From JAFGAV01 sp041479055 (GTDB taxonomy: Bacteria; Acidobacteriota; Aminicenantia; Aminicenantales; JAFGAV01), in the NCBI GenBank assembly GCA_963702835.1, contig OY969762.1, positions 1,984,001 through 2,048,000 on the forward strand: a DNA stretch of 64,000 nt, read 5' to 3'. The position numbers and the translations under genes are program-made. Shown piece after piece: positions 18,247 to 26,893 of the stretch. Positions within the stretch are counted from its first letter, which is position 1, and each line of letters begins with the position of its first letter. The notes beneath the pieces were generated by a model, which saw only the letters and a list, made by a program, of their open reading frames with translations, searched no databases and had not been told where the DNA came from.

Positions 18247-20048
18247 GGAGCCTCCGGCGGGTTGATCCCGCCGCGTTCATCCCCGAACTTCAGCCCGGCC
18301 AGGGCCGTCTGGCAGGCCAGGCGCAGGGTGCGGTTCCTCAGGCGCGCCCCCTGGTTGAGAATTTCTCTGGCCCGGGGCGTGGGGAACCGCTCCAGGGCCT
18401 GAATAAGACAGAGCCGAGTGGAGACTTTTTCAGTCCTGCCTAAAAAGCCCAGCCCCTTCCTCAATAAGCCCTGGAGCAGGTCATAGGCTGCCGGAGACCG
18501 GGTCCTTCCCAGTAGGTCGAATACAGCCTGCCGCTCGGCCAGGGTCTTCTTGTCGAAGTGCTTACCGCGGACAAGATCTTCCAAGGCTGACATCAAAGTG
18601 GAATCGGCCAGGATCCGCATGTTGTTGGTGGCGATGACCCGGACCTCTTCATCCGGGTCGTCCAGGAATCCCAATAGCGCCCGGCTGGCCTCGGGATTGC
18701 GGAACTTGCCCAGGGCTCTGATAGCCTCCAGCTTGAACGGCTTGGCCCACTCTCCGCGGAACTGGCCGAGCAGGGGGATGACCCGGCGGTCGTCCAGCCC
18801 TCCCAACACGGTGATGACATCCCGAACCAGGCTCGGACGCTGGGGCGTGACCAGGCCAAAAATCAGCTGGGGAGATTGACGTCCGACGTCCAGAAGATAT
18901 CCGCTGATGCTCGACCGGAAGGAAGGGTTCCTTTCCGTATCGTAGAGCTCAGCCACCAGGCTCAGGCTTTCGGGGCCGAGGAGTTTGATGTATTCAAAAA
19001 ACGGCTGGAACAAGACAAGACGGTTCTCCGCCACGGATTTCTTGAGAAGGGTCAGGGCCTCCTGGTCCTTAGTCCGCTGCAATAACTTTTCAATGGCCTG
19101 ACGCTGGGGTGAGCTTGGATCGGGGATAGCCGTTTTGAGCTCCAGCACGTTCATGAGCAGTTGGGTCAGCAGGGGGAATTCGGCTTTCTGCACCAAGTCT
19201 TGCTGGAGGTGGAAGGCCACCTCCATGGTATTCCTGAACCTTTCGGGGGTTCTCTCCAAAATGAGGATTTCGTTGATCAACTGGACCATCTCTCCCAGGG
19301 GCGAGACTTTCCGGTTGTCCTGGAGCATCTCGCCCAGGCGGAGGTCCTCTTGATCGCTCAGGTAGGTATAAACCTCTTCCTGGTCACCGTCCAGCTGGGC
19401 GGGCTCATCCCCCTCCAAAGGCATTTGGACCGGGGGGCCAAAGCTTACATTCACGATCGGTACATCGCCCGTGGGCATTTCTTCAAAAGGAATGTCGATG
19501 ACGCCCGAGGTGAGCTCCTCGGGTTGGGCCCTCAGCCGGGGTGGTTCTTTGTCGGCCCCGATCTTGGCTTCCAGGAAGGCGTCGGGGGCCAGACAGCGGA
19601 TATTGGGCAGGTCTTTTTCCCAAAGCATGTTGACCACATCACAGGTTTCGGCCGGCAGTTCGAAGGCGGTGCGGACGACGCGCAAGAATTCAAGCAGCTC
19701 TTCCTCCCTCAAAGACTGGTGAAAAAAGAGCTTGGTCATCCCGTCCCGGTAGAACAAGAAGGGCAGGCTCTTGATGGCTTTCTCGTCCTTATAGACCACG
19801 CGGTTCAGAAAGACGAAGGAGAACTCTTTGACGCTAAGCTCCAACTTGGGAAACTTTTCCAAAAAAGCGCTTAGGCTCTGCCACAGGCCATGGATCAATT
19901 TTTTTGAGGATTCATGGTCCAGAGTGAAGATCTTGATGGAGGAGATCGTCTTGGCCAATTGAAGAAGAAGGCTGCTGACCTTGTCAAAGACATTGGCCTG
20001 CTTCAGCGGACCGGGCCTAGGGATGGCGCCTTTCGGAGTCGATTCCAC
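18243..20048 (-). CDS. HEAT-repeat protein paired with HD-GYP protein
   Basis: About 600 residues. The N-terminal region (to about 180) resembles that of the neighbouring HD-GYP protein (SSIKIFTLDHESSKKLIHGL, then FSFVFLNRVVYKDEKAIKSL), suggesting a shared module. A linker and a long helical part follow, and the C-terminal half holds HEAT-like repeats (for example LEAIRALGKFRNPEASRALL then FLDDPDEEVRVIATNNMRIL). It is probably a scaffold or regulator of the HD-GYP protein. The frame is open up to a TTG at 20075, but the GTG at 20048 follows a purine-rich Shine-Dalgarno (GGGGAGAGGAGAG) and is preferred. Confidence 0.75.
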   Translation of the reverse strand: MESTPKGAIPRPGPLKQANVFDKVSSLLLQLAKTISSIKIFTLDHESSKKLIHGLWQSLSAFLEKFPKLELSVKEFSFVFLNRVVYKDEKAIKSLPFLFYRDGMTKLFFHQSLREEELLEFLRVVRTAFELPAETCDVVNMLWEKDLPNIRCLAPDAFLEAKIGADKEPPRLRAQPEELTSGVIDIPFEEMPTGDVPIVNVSFGPPVQMPLEGDEPAQLDGDQEEVYTYLSDQEDLRLGEMLQDNRKVSPLGEMVQLINEILILERTPERFRNTMEVAFHLQQDLVQKAEFPLLTQLLMNVLELKTAIPDPSSPQRQAIEKLLQRTKDQEALTLLKKSVAENRLVLFQPFFEYIKLLGPESLSLVAELYDTERNPSFRSSISGYLLDVGRQSPQLIFGLVTPQRPSLVRDVITVLGGLDDRRVIPLLGQFRGEWAKPFKLEAIRALGKFRNPEASRALLGFLDDPDEEVRVIATNNMRILADSTLMSALEDLVRGKHFDKKTLAERQAVFDLLGRTRSPAAYDLLQGLLRKGLGFLGRTEKVSTRLCLIQALERFPTPRAREILNQGARLRNRTLRLACQTALAGLKFGDERGGINPPEAP

Positions 20049-20215
20049 CTCTCCTCTCCCCTGGGCTTTGAACAATGCTGAGTTCGATAATATTATAACC
20101 CAACACCGGAATTGTCAACAAAAACTCTCCACGAATCCTTTTTCAAGGAGGCTGAGAAAAATCAAAAACAGCCGTCGTCTCATCCTCTGGAAACGACATT
20201 AGAGGAGGATAGATA

Positions 20216-20452
20216 ATGACTCTGGCCCATTTCCGAAGACATCGGTTTCAGAATTTTTCGGCGGCCGTGCTTATCTTGGCAGTGCTCCTGTTCTCGGCAG
20301 TGCTGGCCTCCCCGCCCCAGGCGGCAGGCAACGTGGATTGCCAATTGTGGTTTTCCGTCTGTATGCCCATGACTTTTGCCCATTGGTGCACAGGCTGCCT
20401 CATGGCTTGCATTGAAGCCTACGTTTTCTGTCTCTCTTACCTCCAGGAATAA
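20216..20452 (+). CDS. Small secreted Cys-rich peptide
   Basis: A 78-residue protein. It has a basic N-terminus (RRHRF), a hydrophobic signal segment (about 15-31) and a likely cleavage after SPPQAAG. The mature part of about 40 residues has six Cys spaced C-x6-C-x8-C-x2-C-x3-C-x6-C and is otherwise hydrophobic and aromatic. A strong Shine-Dalgarno, AGAGGAGGA, lies eight bases before the ATG, which supports a real gene despite its size. I do not recognise a family. It could be a disulfide-stabilised peptide or a bacteriocin-like factor. It stands alone between two minus-strand genes. Confidence 0.6.
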   Translation: MTLAHFRRHRFQNFSAAVLILAVLLFSAVLASPPQAAGNVDCQLWFSVCMPMTFAHWCTGCLMACIEAYVFCLSYLQE

Positions 20453-20520
20453 GACAGTCCCCTGATTGGCTAAACCTCAGGGCCACTAAGTGCCGGGCAT
20501 GCTGAGATCGGTCAGCCGCT

Positions 20521-22275
20521 CTACTTTTTCTCCTCGGGCACCAGCTGATTGCCGCGGACGAGCTCCTTGAGGTACCAGTCGGGGAATTTCAAGGGGTTGC
20601 GCTTCCGGGCGGCTGAATCGTAAACCCAAAGTTTGTTGTATTTCACCAGAAGCTGATCCCCCAGCTGCCACCAGGCGCTGACGACGGCGCTTGAGTTGCC
20701 TAGGCAATAGTCGGTCAAATAGCGGATGGCCTGGGCAGGATCCTTCTGGTACAGCTCCAGGGCGTTTTTATCAATCAAGGGCGTCCTGTCCACTGCCGGT
20801 TTTTCCCATTTTTCCTGGGCTTTCCGAACGTCCTGGATGGCATAGGCATAGAGGACCTGAGTGTGGAAATCGACATAGTCAAACGCCCAACGGGCCGATT
20901 CCCGGCTGAACTCCCAGTGGTCGCCGATTTCAAAGGAGTGGGGGATCTCGGTGATGCTGTTGTAGAGGGGGAAGAAGCAGGAGGTGTCCTGGGCTCCCCA
21001 GCACAGCCAGATGATCCCGCCGACGGGGTTGGGCAGCCAGCCTCGGCATTGGGTCACCGTGACATATTCGGCCCGGTTGACGCCGATCACCCGGGGGGCG
21101 TTGTATTTCTTCCCTTCCAGCTCAAATCCGTAGGGCAGGAAGTTGGGGTTGGAGAAGGCTCCGCCCTGCAAGCCCCGGGCCGGGTCGAAGGGCGTGCCCT
21201 GGCATTTGTCTCGGGTCATGACCATGACGTCATAGACCGAAAGTTTCTTGTCCGGCTTGACCGAGACCGGGAAGTCCTCGTTCAGCGTCTCGGGGCTGAA
21301 CTTCTGGGACGGGGCCACCAGGTCCAGGAACCTCCACAGGCGGACATGGAAGCCTTTGCTGTTCGAGGCGCTGAGATCCAGGGGGTTATAGGCCTTTTTC
21401 CAGTTGAAAGGCTTGCCGCTCTTGGGATCGTAGAACTTCTGTTCCACGGCATAGGAGATGACGTTGGGTGAGGCCATGAAATAGTCTTTGTTGTTCAAGT
21501 CGATCTCCCCGATGCGGGATTCATTGGGGCAGACCGCCACTTGATCATCGGGGACCCGCTGGGCGCACCACACCGTACCGGGCTTGCCGCTCTTGGGCGT
21601 CCACAGGGGGCCGACCGGCATGACCTCGAAGATCCAAACCTCGTTCGGGTCGCTGACGGCCAGCATTTCGCCTTCATCGGTATGGCCGTAGCCGTATTTT
21701 TCCGCCATTTCACCCATGACCTTGATGGCCTCCCGGGCCGTCTCCCCCCGCTCCATGGCCAGCAGGGTCAGCTGGGTGATGTCGAACTTGGGCGTGGTGG
21801 TCTTGTTCTCCATCTTCGGCCGGCAACCGACCGTCGATTCGCCGATAGCCACCTGCCTGTCGTTCATATAGCCGAAAGCCCCCAGCAGATAGCCGTAGGT
21901 GTGGGGTACCTCGGGGATCTCCAGGCCGCTCAAATCTTCCTTGACCCGCTCCCACTTAAGGCCTTGGCTGGGCGGGATGGTGGTGAACTGGTCGACATAA
22001 AAAATCTTGCGCATCGACCCGGCCGGATGGTCGGCGGCGGGGACATGGCGCCAGGTCCAGTCGCACAGGCCGCAGTCGCAGGTGTGGGTCGAAATCACCG
22101 ACCCGTCCACTGAAGCGTTTTTGCCCACCATGATGACCGTGCAGTTCTCCCGGTCGGCGGGGCTGGAACAGAGGGGACATGATCCTTGGTCCCGGCTCTG
22201 AGTGAAAGAAGGCCCGGTCAGGGCCAGCAGGACAAAAAGCATAAGAACGACGAAAGGTGTTTTGTTCAATTTCAT
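20521..22275 (-). CDS. C69 family dipeptidase (PepD-like), exported
   Basis: A 584-residue protein with a signal peptide ending near GPSFTQS. The mature protein contains NCTVIMVGKNASVDGSV, in which the Cys is the N-terminal nucleophile typical of the Ntn-hydrolase fold of peptidase C69. An STHTCDCGLCDWTW stretch, RKIFYVDQF and AIGESTVGCRP follow the pattern of the family. Unlike classical PepD, the Cys is preceded by about 45 residues including CPLCSS, so maturation must remove or tolerate them. It cleaves dipeptides with broad specificity in characterised members. GGAGG lies six bases before the ATG. Confidence 0.87.
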   Translation of the reverse strand: MKLNKTPFVVLMLFVLLALTGPSFTQSRDQGSCPLCSSPADRENCTVIMVGKNASVDGSVISTHTCDCGLCDWTWRHVPAADHPAGSMRKIFYVDQFTTIPPSQGLKWERVKEDLSGLEIPEVPHTYGYLLGAFGYMNDRQVAIGESTVGCRPKMENKTTTPKFDITQLTLLAMERGETAREAIKVMGEMAEKYGYGHTDEGEMLAVSDPNEVWIFEVMPVGPLWTPKSGKPGTVWCAQRVPDDQVAVCPNESRIGEIDLNNKDYFMASPNVISYAVEQKFYDPKSGKPFNWKKAYNPLDLSASNSKGFHVRLWRFLDLVAPSQKFSPETLNEDFPVSVKPDKKLSVYDVMVMTRDKCQGTPFDPARGLQGGAFSNPNFLPYGFELEGKKYNAPRVIGVNRAEYVTVTQCRGWLPNPVGGIIWLCWGAQDTSCFFPLYNSITEIPHSFEIGDHWEFSRESARWAFDYVDFHTQVLYAYAIQDVRKAQEKWEKPAVDRTPLIDKNALELYQKDPAQAIRYLTDYCLGNSSAVVSAWWQLGDQLLVKYNKLWVYDSAARKRNPLKFPDWYLKELVRGNQLVPEEKK

Positions 22276-22328
22276 CCTTTACCTCCAGCGATAGTTATTT
22301 TAAAATCTTTTATACCGAGGAAAAACGA

Positions 22329-22466
22329 TTCTGTCAATCAGGTAAGCATCTCCATGTGTATGATCCTAGCTTCAAGAAGAGGAGGGGTCCTGTCACGGCT
22401 CCTTCCCCCTCCGCCGTGCCACCCCTCCCCATATATCACAGGGTTGGAGATGCTTCTGTCAACCAG
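22329..22466. repeat. Nested-hairpin repeat, copy 1
   Basis: Outer arms AAGCATCTCCA (22344-22354) and TGGAGATGCTT (22445-22455) are perfect inverted repeats. Inside, GAGGGGTCCTGTCACGGC and GCCGTGCCACCCCTC (about 22383-22433) form a second stem. The whole unit is flanked by an imperfect 13-base direct repeat TTCTGTCAAYCAG (22329-22341 and 22454-22466), reminiscent of a target-site duplication. A second, longer copy lies at 26561-26711. It sits between the divergent C69 and cupin genes. Confidence 0.75.
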
Positions 22467-22490
22467 CCGCGGTGAAAAAAGGAGGATGGC

Positions 22491-22823
22491 ATGAAAATTC
22501 TCAATATCCCTTTTACGGTTACGGATTGGAGTTCGGTCAAACCCGTCGAACACCCGGGTGAAGGGGGAACATCGCATTGGCGCATTTTTGAGGCCGGGAA
22601 CATCCGGGCCCGAATCGTTGAATATTCGCCGGGATATCGCTCCGACCACTGGTGCCCTAAAGGACATATTTTCCTCGTTCTGGAGGGCGAGTTCGACATC
22701 ACCCTCCGGGACGGCCGCTCCTTCCGGCTCCGCCCCGGGATGAGCTTTCAAGCCGGGGACGACGAGGCCAACCCTCACCTGGGCCATTCGGAAAGAGGAG
22801 CCAAGGCCTTCATCGTAGATTGA
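22491..22823 (+). CDS. DHCW motif cupin fold protein
   Basis: A 110-residue single-domain cupin. It has the family N-terminus (NIPFTVTDWSSVKPVEH), the SDHWCPKGH motif that supplies metal ligands, and a second cupin motif LRPGMSFQAGD. Its length is normal for the family. Members are small cytoplasmic proteins of unknown activity. A GGAGG lies about seven bases before the ATG. It is convergent with the methionine sulfoxide reductase gene, 12 bases apart. Confidence 0.85.
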   Translation: MKILNIPFTVTDWSSVKPVEHPGEGGTSHWRIFEAGNIRARIVEYSPGYRSDHWCPKGHIFLVLEGEFDITLRDGRSFRLRPGMSFQAGDDEANPHLGHSERGAKAFIVD

Positions 22824-22835
22824 ACGGACCGGCCC

Positions 22836-23807
22836 CTATCGTCCGCAGCTATTTGTCCCGCAGCCGCCCTCGTTAGCGCCGGAACGCTGGCGCAATTTTT
22901 CCAGGTAGCGCTGGTGGTATTCCTCGGCCGGATAGAAGGTCGAAGCGGGGACGATCTGGGTGACGATCGGCCTGGCGTATCGGCCTGACTTCTCCACTTC
23001 GGTCGTGACCCGGCGGGCGGTTTCCGCCTGCTGCGGGCTGTGGGTGAAGATCGCCGAGCGGTACTGGGTGCCCACGTCCGGCCCCTGACGATTGAGTTGG
23101 GTCGGGTCGTGGAGGCTGAAGAAGAAGCGCGCCAGCTCCTGGTAGCTCACCCGGCTGGGGTCGAAGGCGATCTGGACGGCCTCGGCATGGCCGGTTTTGT
23201 CCGTGCAGACCTGGCTGTAGGTGGGGCAGTCGGCCGTCCCCCCGGTATAGCCCACCACTGTCGAAAGAACGCCCGGTCTGCGCCGGAACTGGTCTTCAAC
23301 GCCCCAGAAACAGCCCGCCGCAAAAGTGGCCGTTTCGGTCTTAGTCTCCAGGCCGGCCGAGGCTTCCGCGCCGGCCGGCTTGAAGTCGAGGGCTGCGGAG
23401 TTAATGCAGTAGTGTTTGCCGGAGGGGGCCGGGCCGTCGTCGAAGACATGGCCGAGGTGGGAACCGCAGGCCGCGCAGCGGACTTCGGTCCGCTTCATCA
23501 GGAGAGAACGGTCCTCTTTAAAGACCACGGCCTCCTCGTCGAGCGGCGCGGTGAAGCTCGGCCAGCCCGAGCCATGATCGTACTTGGTCTCCGAACGGAA
23601 CAGGGGGCTGCCGCAGGCGGCGCATACATAAAGGCCTTTAGCATGGTGGCCGTTGTACCGGCCGGAAAAGGCCCGCTCCGTGCCCCCTTCCCGCAGGATC
23701 TGGTACTTTTCGGCGGTCAAGATCTTCCGCCATTCCTCGTCGGACCGAATAATCTTGGTGCCCAATGTCTTATACCCTCCGTCCTGAGGGGCCAGGACTA
23801 TGGCCAA
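22836..23807 (-). CDS. msrBA: Fused peptide-methionine sulfoxide reductase MsrB-MsrA
   Basis: A 323-residue fusion in the order MsrB (about 15-140) then MsrA (about 165-310). MsrB has two zinc CxxC pairs (CAAC twice) and the catalytic Cys in HYCINSAALDF. MsrA has the catalytic GCFWG motif, and two Cys near the C-terminus (GGCGTNSCGR) that could be resolving residues. It repairs both R and S forms of methionine sulfoxide. The start is uncertain: TTG at 23807 has no close Shine-Dalgarno, and the in-frame codons just upstream (SLKALLAIVLAP) look like part of a signal sequence without an ATG. Confidence 0.9.
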   Translation of the reverse strand: MAIVLAPQDGGYKTLGTKIIRSDEEWRKILTAEKYQILREGGTERAFSGRYNGHHAKGLYVCAACGSPLFRSETKYDHGSGWPSFTAPLDEEAVVFKEDRSLLMKRTEVRCAACGSHLGHVFDDGPAPSGKHYCINSAALDFKPAGAEASAGLETKTETATFAAGCFWGVEDQFRRRPGVLSTVVGYTGGTADCPTYSQVCTDKTGHAEAVQIAFDPSRVSYQELARFFFSLHDPTQLNRQGPDVGTQYRSAIFTHSPQQAETARRVTTEVEKSGRYARPIVTQIVPASTFYPAEEYHQRYLEKLRQRSGANEGGCGTNSCGR

Positions 23808-24026
23808 AAGCGCTTTCAGGCTCCTCTGGTTCTCTTAGCCTATAAATTATATAGTATTAATATAATCAAAAAAATTGAGATGTCAAACCACTAGCCTCGT
23901 CTAACTCCGCTCTTCCCCGCATCCTCCTTCGGGCCGGCTGGCCCGGAGGTCACGCCCGGAGACGGATCGGGGCCCTTTCCTGGAGAAATCTCCGAAAAGG
24001 CAACTGGGAGCGGCGGGGTGCGCGAA

Positions 24027-26411
24027 TCAGCGGGCCGCCCGGAGATAGGCCAGCGCGGCCAGGCCGTAGCATAATACTCCGGTCCAGAAGGAGGCGGCAA
24101 TCCCTAAGCTCAGGGCGATGACCACGGACAGCACAGAAGCGCAGACCGATAAAGAGCCGTTGATGCCCCACAGCCAGGGAGTCAGGGCGGCGGACCGCCG
24201 GGAAGCAAGCTTCAGGCCCAGGGGAAAAGCCATCCCCATGAACACCCCGATGGGGGCCAGGAGGAGGACCGCCGCCAGGATGCGGACGGGCGTCACGGCT
24301 CCCTGAGCAGCCCTCAGGACAGGAGGGGTCAAAATGGCGAAGGCGGCCAGAGTGGCCAGGAGCAGGAAAAACCTCCGGCTGCCGGCGCCTCTCCATCTGC
24401 TCTCCTCGACTTTCCTGGTCGTATAGCTCCCCAGGCTGCTGGCCAAGAGCAGGGTGAACAGCACGACCGTCAGGCTGTAGCTGGGATGTCCCAGGAACAC
24501 AATGAGCCTCTGCATCTGGGATACTTCGACCAGCATGAACCCCATGCCGATGCAGCCGAAATAAAGAAAAAGAGGAAAAGAGCCGCGCAGGACTCCCCTT
24601 TGGGTGGAGAGGGCCACCGGCACGATGATGAAGATAAGGGTCAAGGCCACCACCATGATCAGCAAATAGCCGAGAATGGGAACGGGGTTCGGCTGGAATT
24701 GGCGGATATGCTTCAGAATGTTCTTGAACCGCAGGATCTGAAAAAAGAAGGGGCTGTTGTCGGTCGGAGGAGAGATGTTCTCGGGAAACTGCCGGGTGAA
24801 GGCTTCCACATTGTGGCCGTCGGCCAAGGCAGCATAGGTCGGGTCCAGGGCGAACCTCGGGCTGAGAATGATCTCGAACTTCATTCTCCGGCTGACTTCT
24901 TCGATTGTGTCGATATCCTTTTCCCTGAAAGGAGCCCGGCTGACCAGGATCGTTCCGATGTTCTTGTTCTTGAGGATGAGGATGTGGCCCCGGGTCTCAC
25001 CGGGGCCGACCCTCTGGAGCGCGGCGCCGGCCAGGGCGGTCAGACGATACATGAGAATCTCCCGCCTCTGGAGATACCAGCGCGAGAAGGTGAGGATGCC
25101 GGAGGGCCGGAGATGTTCCAGAAAGGTGGTCCAGGCCTCGACCGTATAAAGAGAGTTCTCCGAGAGGACAAAAGCGCCGGCCGCCGTGGCCGCCCAGGTG
25201 TCGACCAGCGAGGACTGGATAATGTCGTAGGACCTCGGGGAGCGGGTGATGGCGCTGCGGGCCTCGTCGTTGAGGAAGCGGACTTTGGGGTTGCGATCGA
25301 GATGGCCGGTGAAATTCCCGAAATTCTTGTTTACGGCGCGGAGGATGTCGTCGTTGATTTCGGCGCCCGTCACGCTCTTCTGCCCGAAGACCAGGGCGGT
25401 GAGAATGTCCCTGCCGCCGCCGGCCCCGATCACAAAGACATCGGCCTCCGGCCGGAGATAATGGGCGATGTTGGTCACGTCGTAGCGGAGGTAGTCGAGC
25501 GTGTCCAGGTCCCCGCTGAAGTTGGTCAGGACGGTGAAGGCGCTGGCGTCGATGTTCAAACCGAGCTGGCGGACCTGTCCGGAACGGCTGTAGGTCGAGC
25601 TCAGGCCCCAGCCGAAGGGCTGGGACAGGAGTACCGGGTCGTTGTAAATCCGGATGCGGGAGAACGAGTTCCATTTTTCAAACAGGGGTTTTGATTCGCG
25701 GGCACCCTTGACCCAACGCAGGCGCAGCAGGGAACGCTGTTGGCCGGACAGAATCGTGTTGGTCACGGCGAACCCCAGCAACAGGAGGCCGGCCAGGGCG
25801 GCCAGGCGGGTGAGGGAGACATGGCGGATATCGAAGGCAAAGAGAAAAGCCCCCAGGCTGGCCAGGAAGGCAACGGCCATGACGGCCGTCGGGCCGTCGG
25901 TGATTTTGAGGAGAGCGATGAGCAGAAGACAGCCAGCCGCCGCTCCGGAGAGGTCGGCCGCGTAGAATTTGCTGACCTGCCCGGGAAACTTGGTCATGGC
26001 CAGGCAGACACACATCCCGCTGAATATGAAGGGGACGGAGACGAGGCCGAAGGTGGCCGTCAGGGTGAACAGGGCTTGGAAGGAGTTGAGCGAGACCTGG
26101 GGCAGGCGGAGGTGGACCAGGAAGCAGGCCACCATGGAGGCCGAAAAGAGCAGCGCGGTCGAAGCCAAATGGAGGGGAGCTCGCTCCGGGGTGAAGAGCC
26201 TGGGAAAAAGATAGATGACCACCGCCCCCAGGGTCATCCCGAACATGGCCACCGAGATGGCCATGAAAGCGAAGTGATACCACATCGTCACGCTGAAGAT
26301 GCGGGTCAAGAGGATCTCGTACATCAGCGCGGCCAAGGTGACCAGGAACAGGCCCAGATAAGTCCGCGGCTTGGCCTCTCTCGCTTCGGTCATGGGGTTG
26401 TCTTTTATCAC
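24027..26411 (-). CDS. Membrane protein with spermidine synthase-like domain
   Basis: A 794-residue protein. Six or so membrane helices (about 18-230) are followed by a spermidine-synthase-like Rossmann domain (about 260-600) with VIGAGGGRDILTAL and a following GAEINDDI acidic loop, then a further block of membrane helices at the C-terminus. This arrangement is known for fused spermidine-synthase-like proteins in environmental bacteria. The catalytic Asp pair of true aminopropyltransferases is not obvious, so a different transfer reaction is possible. GTG at 26411 or ATG at 26393 could start it; neither has a clear Shine-Dalgarno. Confidence 0.8.
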   Translation of the reverse strand: MIKDNPMTEAREAKPRTYLGLFLVTLAALMYEILLTRIFSVTMWYHFAFMAISVAMFGMTLGAVVIYLFPRLFTPERAPLHLASTALLFSASMVACFLVHLRLPQVSLNSFQALFTLTATFGLVSVPFIFSGMCVCLAMTKFPGQVSKFYAADLSGAAAGCLLLIALLKITDGPTAVMAVAFLASLGAFLFAFDIRHVSLTRLAALAGLLLLGFAVTNTILSGQQRSLLRLRWVKGARESKPLFEKWNSFSRIRIYNDPVLLSQPFGWGLSSTYSRSGQVRQLGLNIDASAFTVLTNFSGDLDTLDYLRYDVTNIAHYLRPEADVFVIGAGGGRDILTALVFGQKSVTGAEINDDILRAVNKNFGNFTGHLDRNPKVRFLNDEARSAITRSPRSYDIIQSSLVDTWAATAAGAFVLSENSLYTVEAWTTFLEHLRPSGILTFSRWYLQRREILMYRLTALAGAALQRVGPGETRGHILILKNKNIGTILVSRAPFREKDIDTIEEVSRRMKFEIILSPRFALDPTYAALADGHNVEAFTRQFPENISPPTDNSPFFFQILRFKNILKHIRQFQPNPVPILGYLLIMVVALTLIFIIVPVALSTQRGVLRGSFPLFLYFGCIGMGFMLVEVSQMQRLIVFLGHPSYSLTVVLFTLLLASSLGSYTTRKVEESRWRGAGSRRFFLLLATLAAFAILTPPVLRAAQGAVTPVRILAAVLLLAPIGVFMGMAFPLGLKLASRRSAALTPWLWGINGSLSVCASVLSVVIALSLGIAASFWTGVLCYGLAALAYLRAAR

Positions 26412-26560
26412 AGCCCGAAGAGGCAGGTCAATCTAGGCCAGACTGGGGCAAGCATTTTTTCTGATGATAAGGAATCGAAGGGCTTGGGTATTGGCCTCGC
26501 TCGCTGGCCGGATTTTTCACGCCCTCCGGCCTCTCCGGGTTTCTCGGACGCTATGCGATA

Positions 26561-26711
26561 GGAAGCATCCCCCTCCCATGACCCTGCATTCAAAAAGAGG
26601 AGGGGTCCTGTCACGGCTCCTCCCCGGCTGTGCTCGCTAAGCTGCGCGCAGACGGGGAGCCCCTCCGCCGTGCCACCCCTCCCCATGATTTATGGCGAGG
26701 GGGATGCTTCC
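26561..26711. repeat. Nested-hairpin repeat, copy 2
   Basis: Perfect 15-base outer arms GGAAGCATCCCCCTC (26561-26575) and GAGGGGGATGCTTCC (26697-26711) enclose the same inner stem as copy 1 (left arm 26597-26617, right arm 26667-26684). An extra innermost CTCCCCG/CGGGGAG stem sits in the loop. The rest of the 26412-26893 gap shows only a small CCTCTACT/AGTAGAGG hairpin (26790-26807) and no gene. Confidence 0.75.
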
Positions 26712-26893
26712 ATTCATTGCCTTAAGTTGCCCTCGAACCCCGTCGATTCCTGGCTAAACCGCTCATGGCGCCTCACTCCTCACCCAGGCCCTCTACTCCA
26801 GTAGAGGACTAGCCACACTATTTGTCATAAAACCTCTAGCGCAGCCGAGGCCCGCTTCTAAGCTTGAGTTTGCTCATGCTCGGCTGCTCCTGG

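Noticed and set aside
24486..25694. Plus-strand frame opposite the spermidine-synthase-like gene
   Set aside because: Antisense shadow with low-complexity acidic composition.
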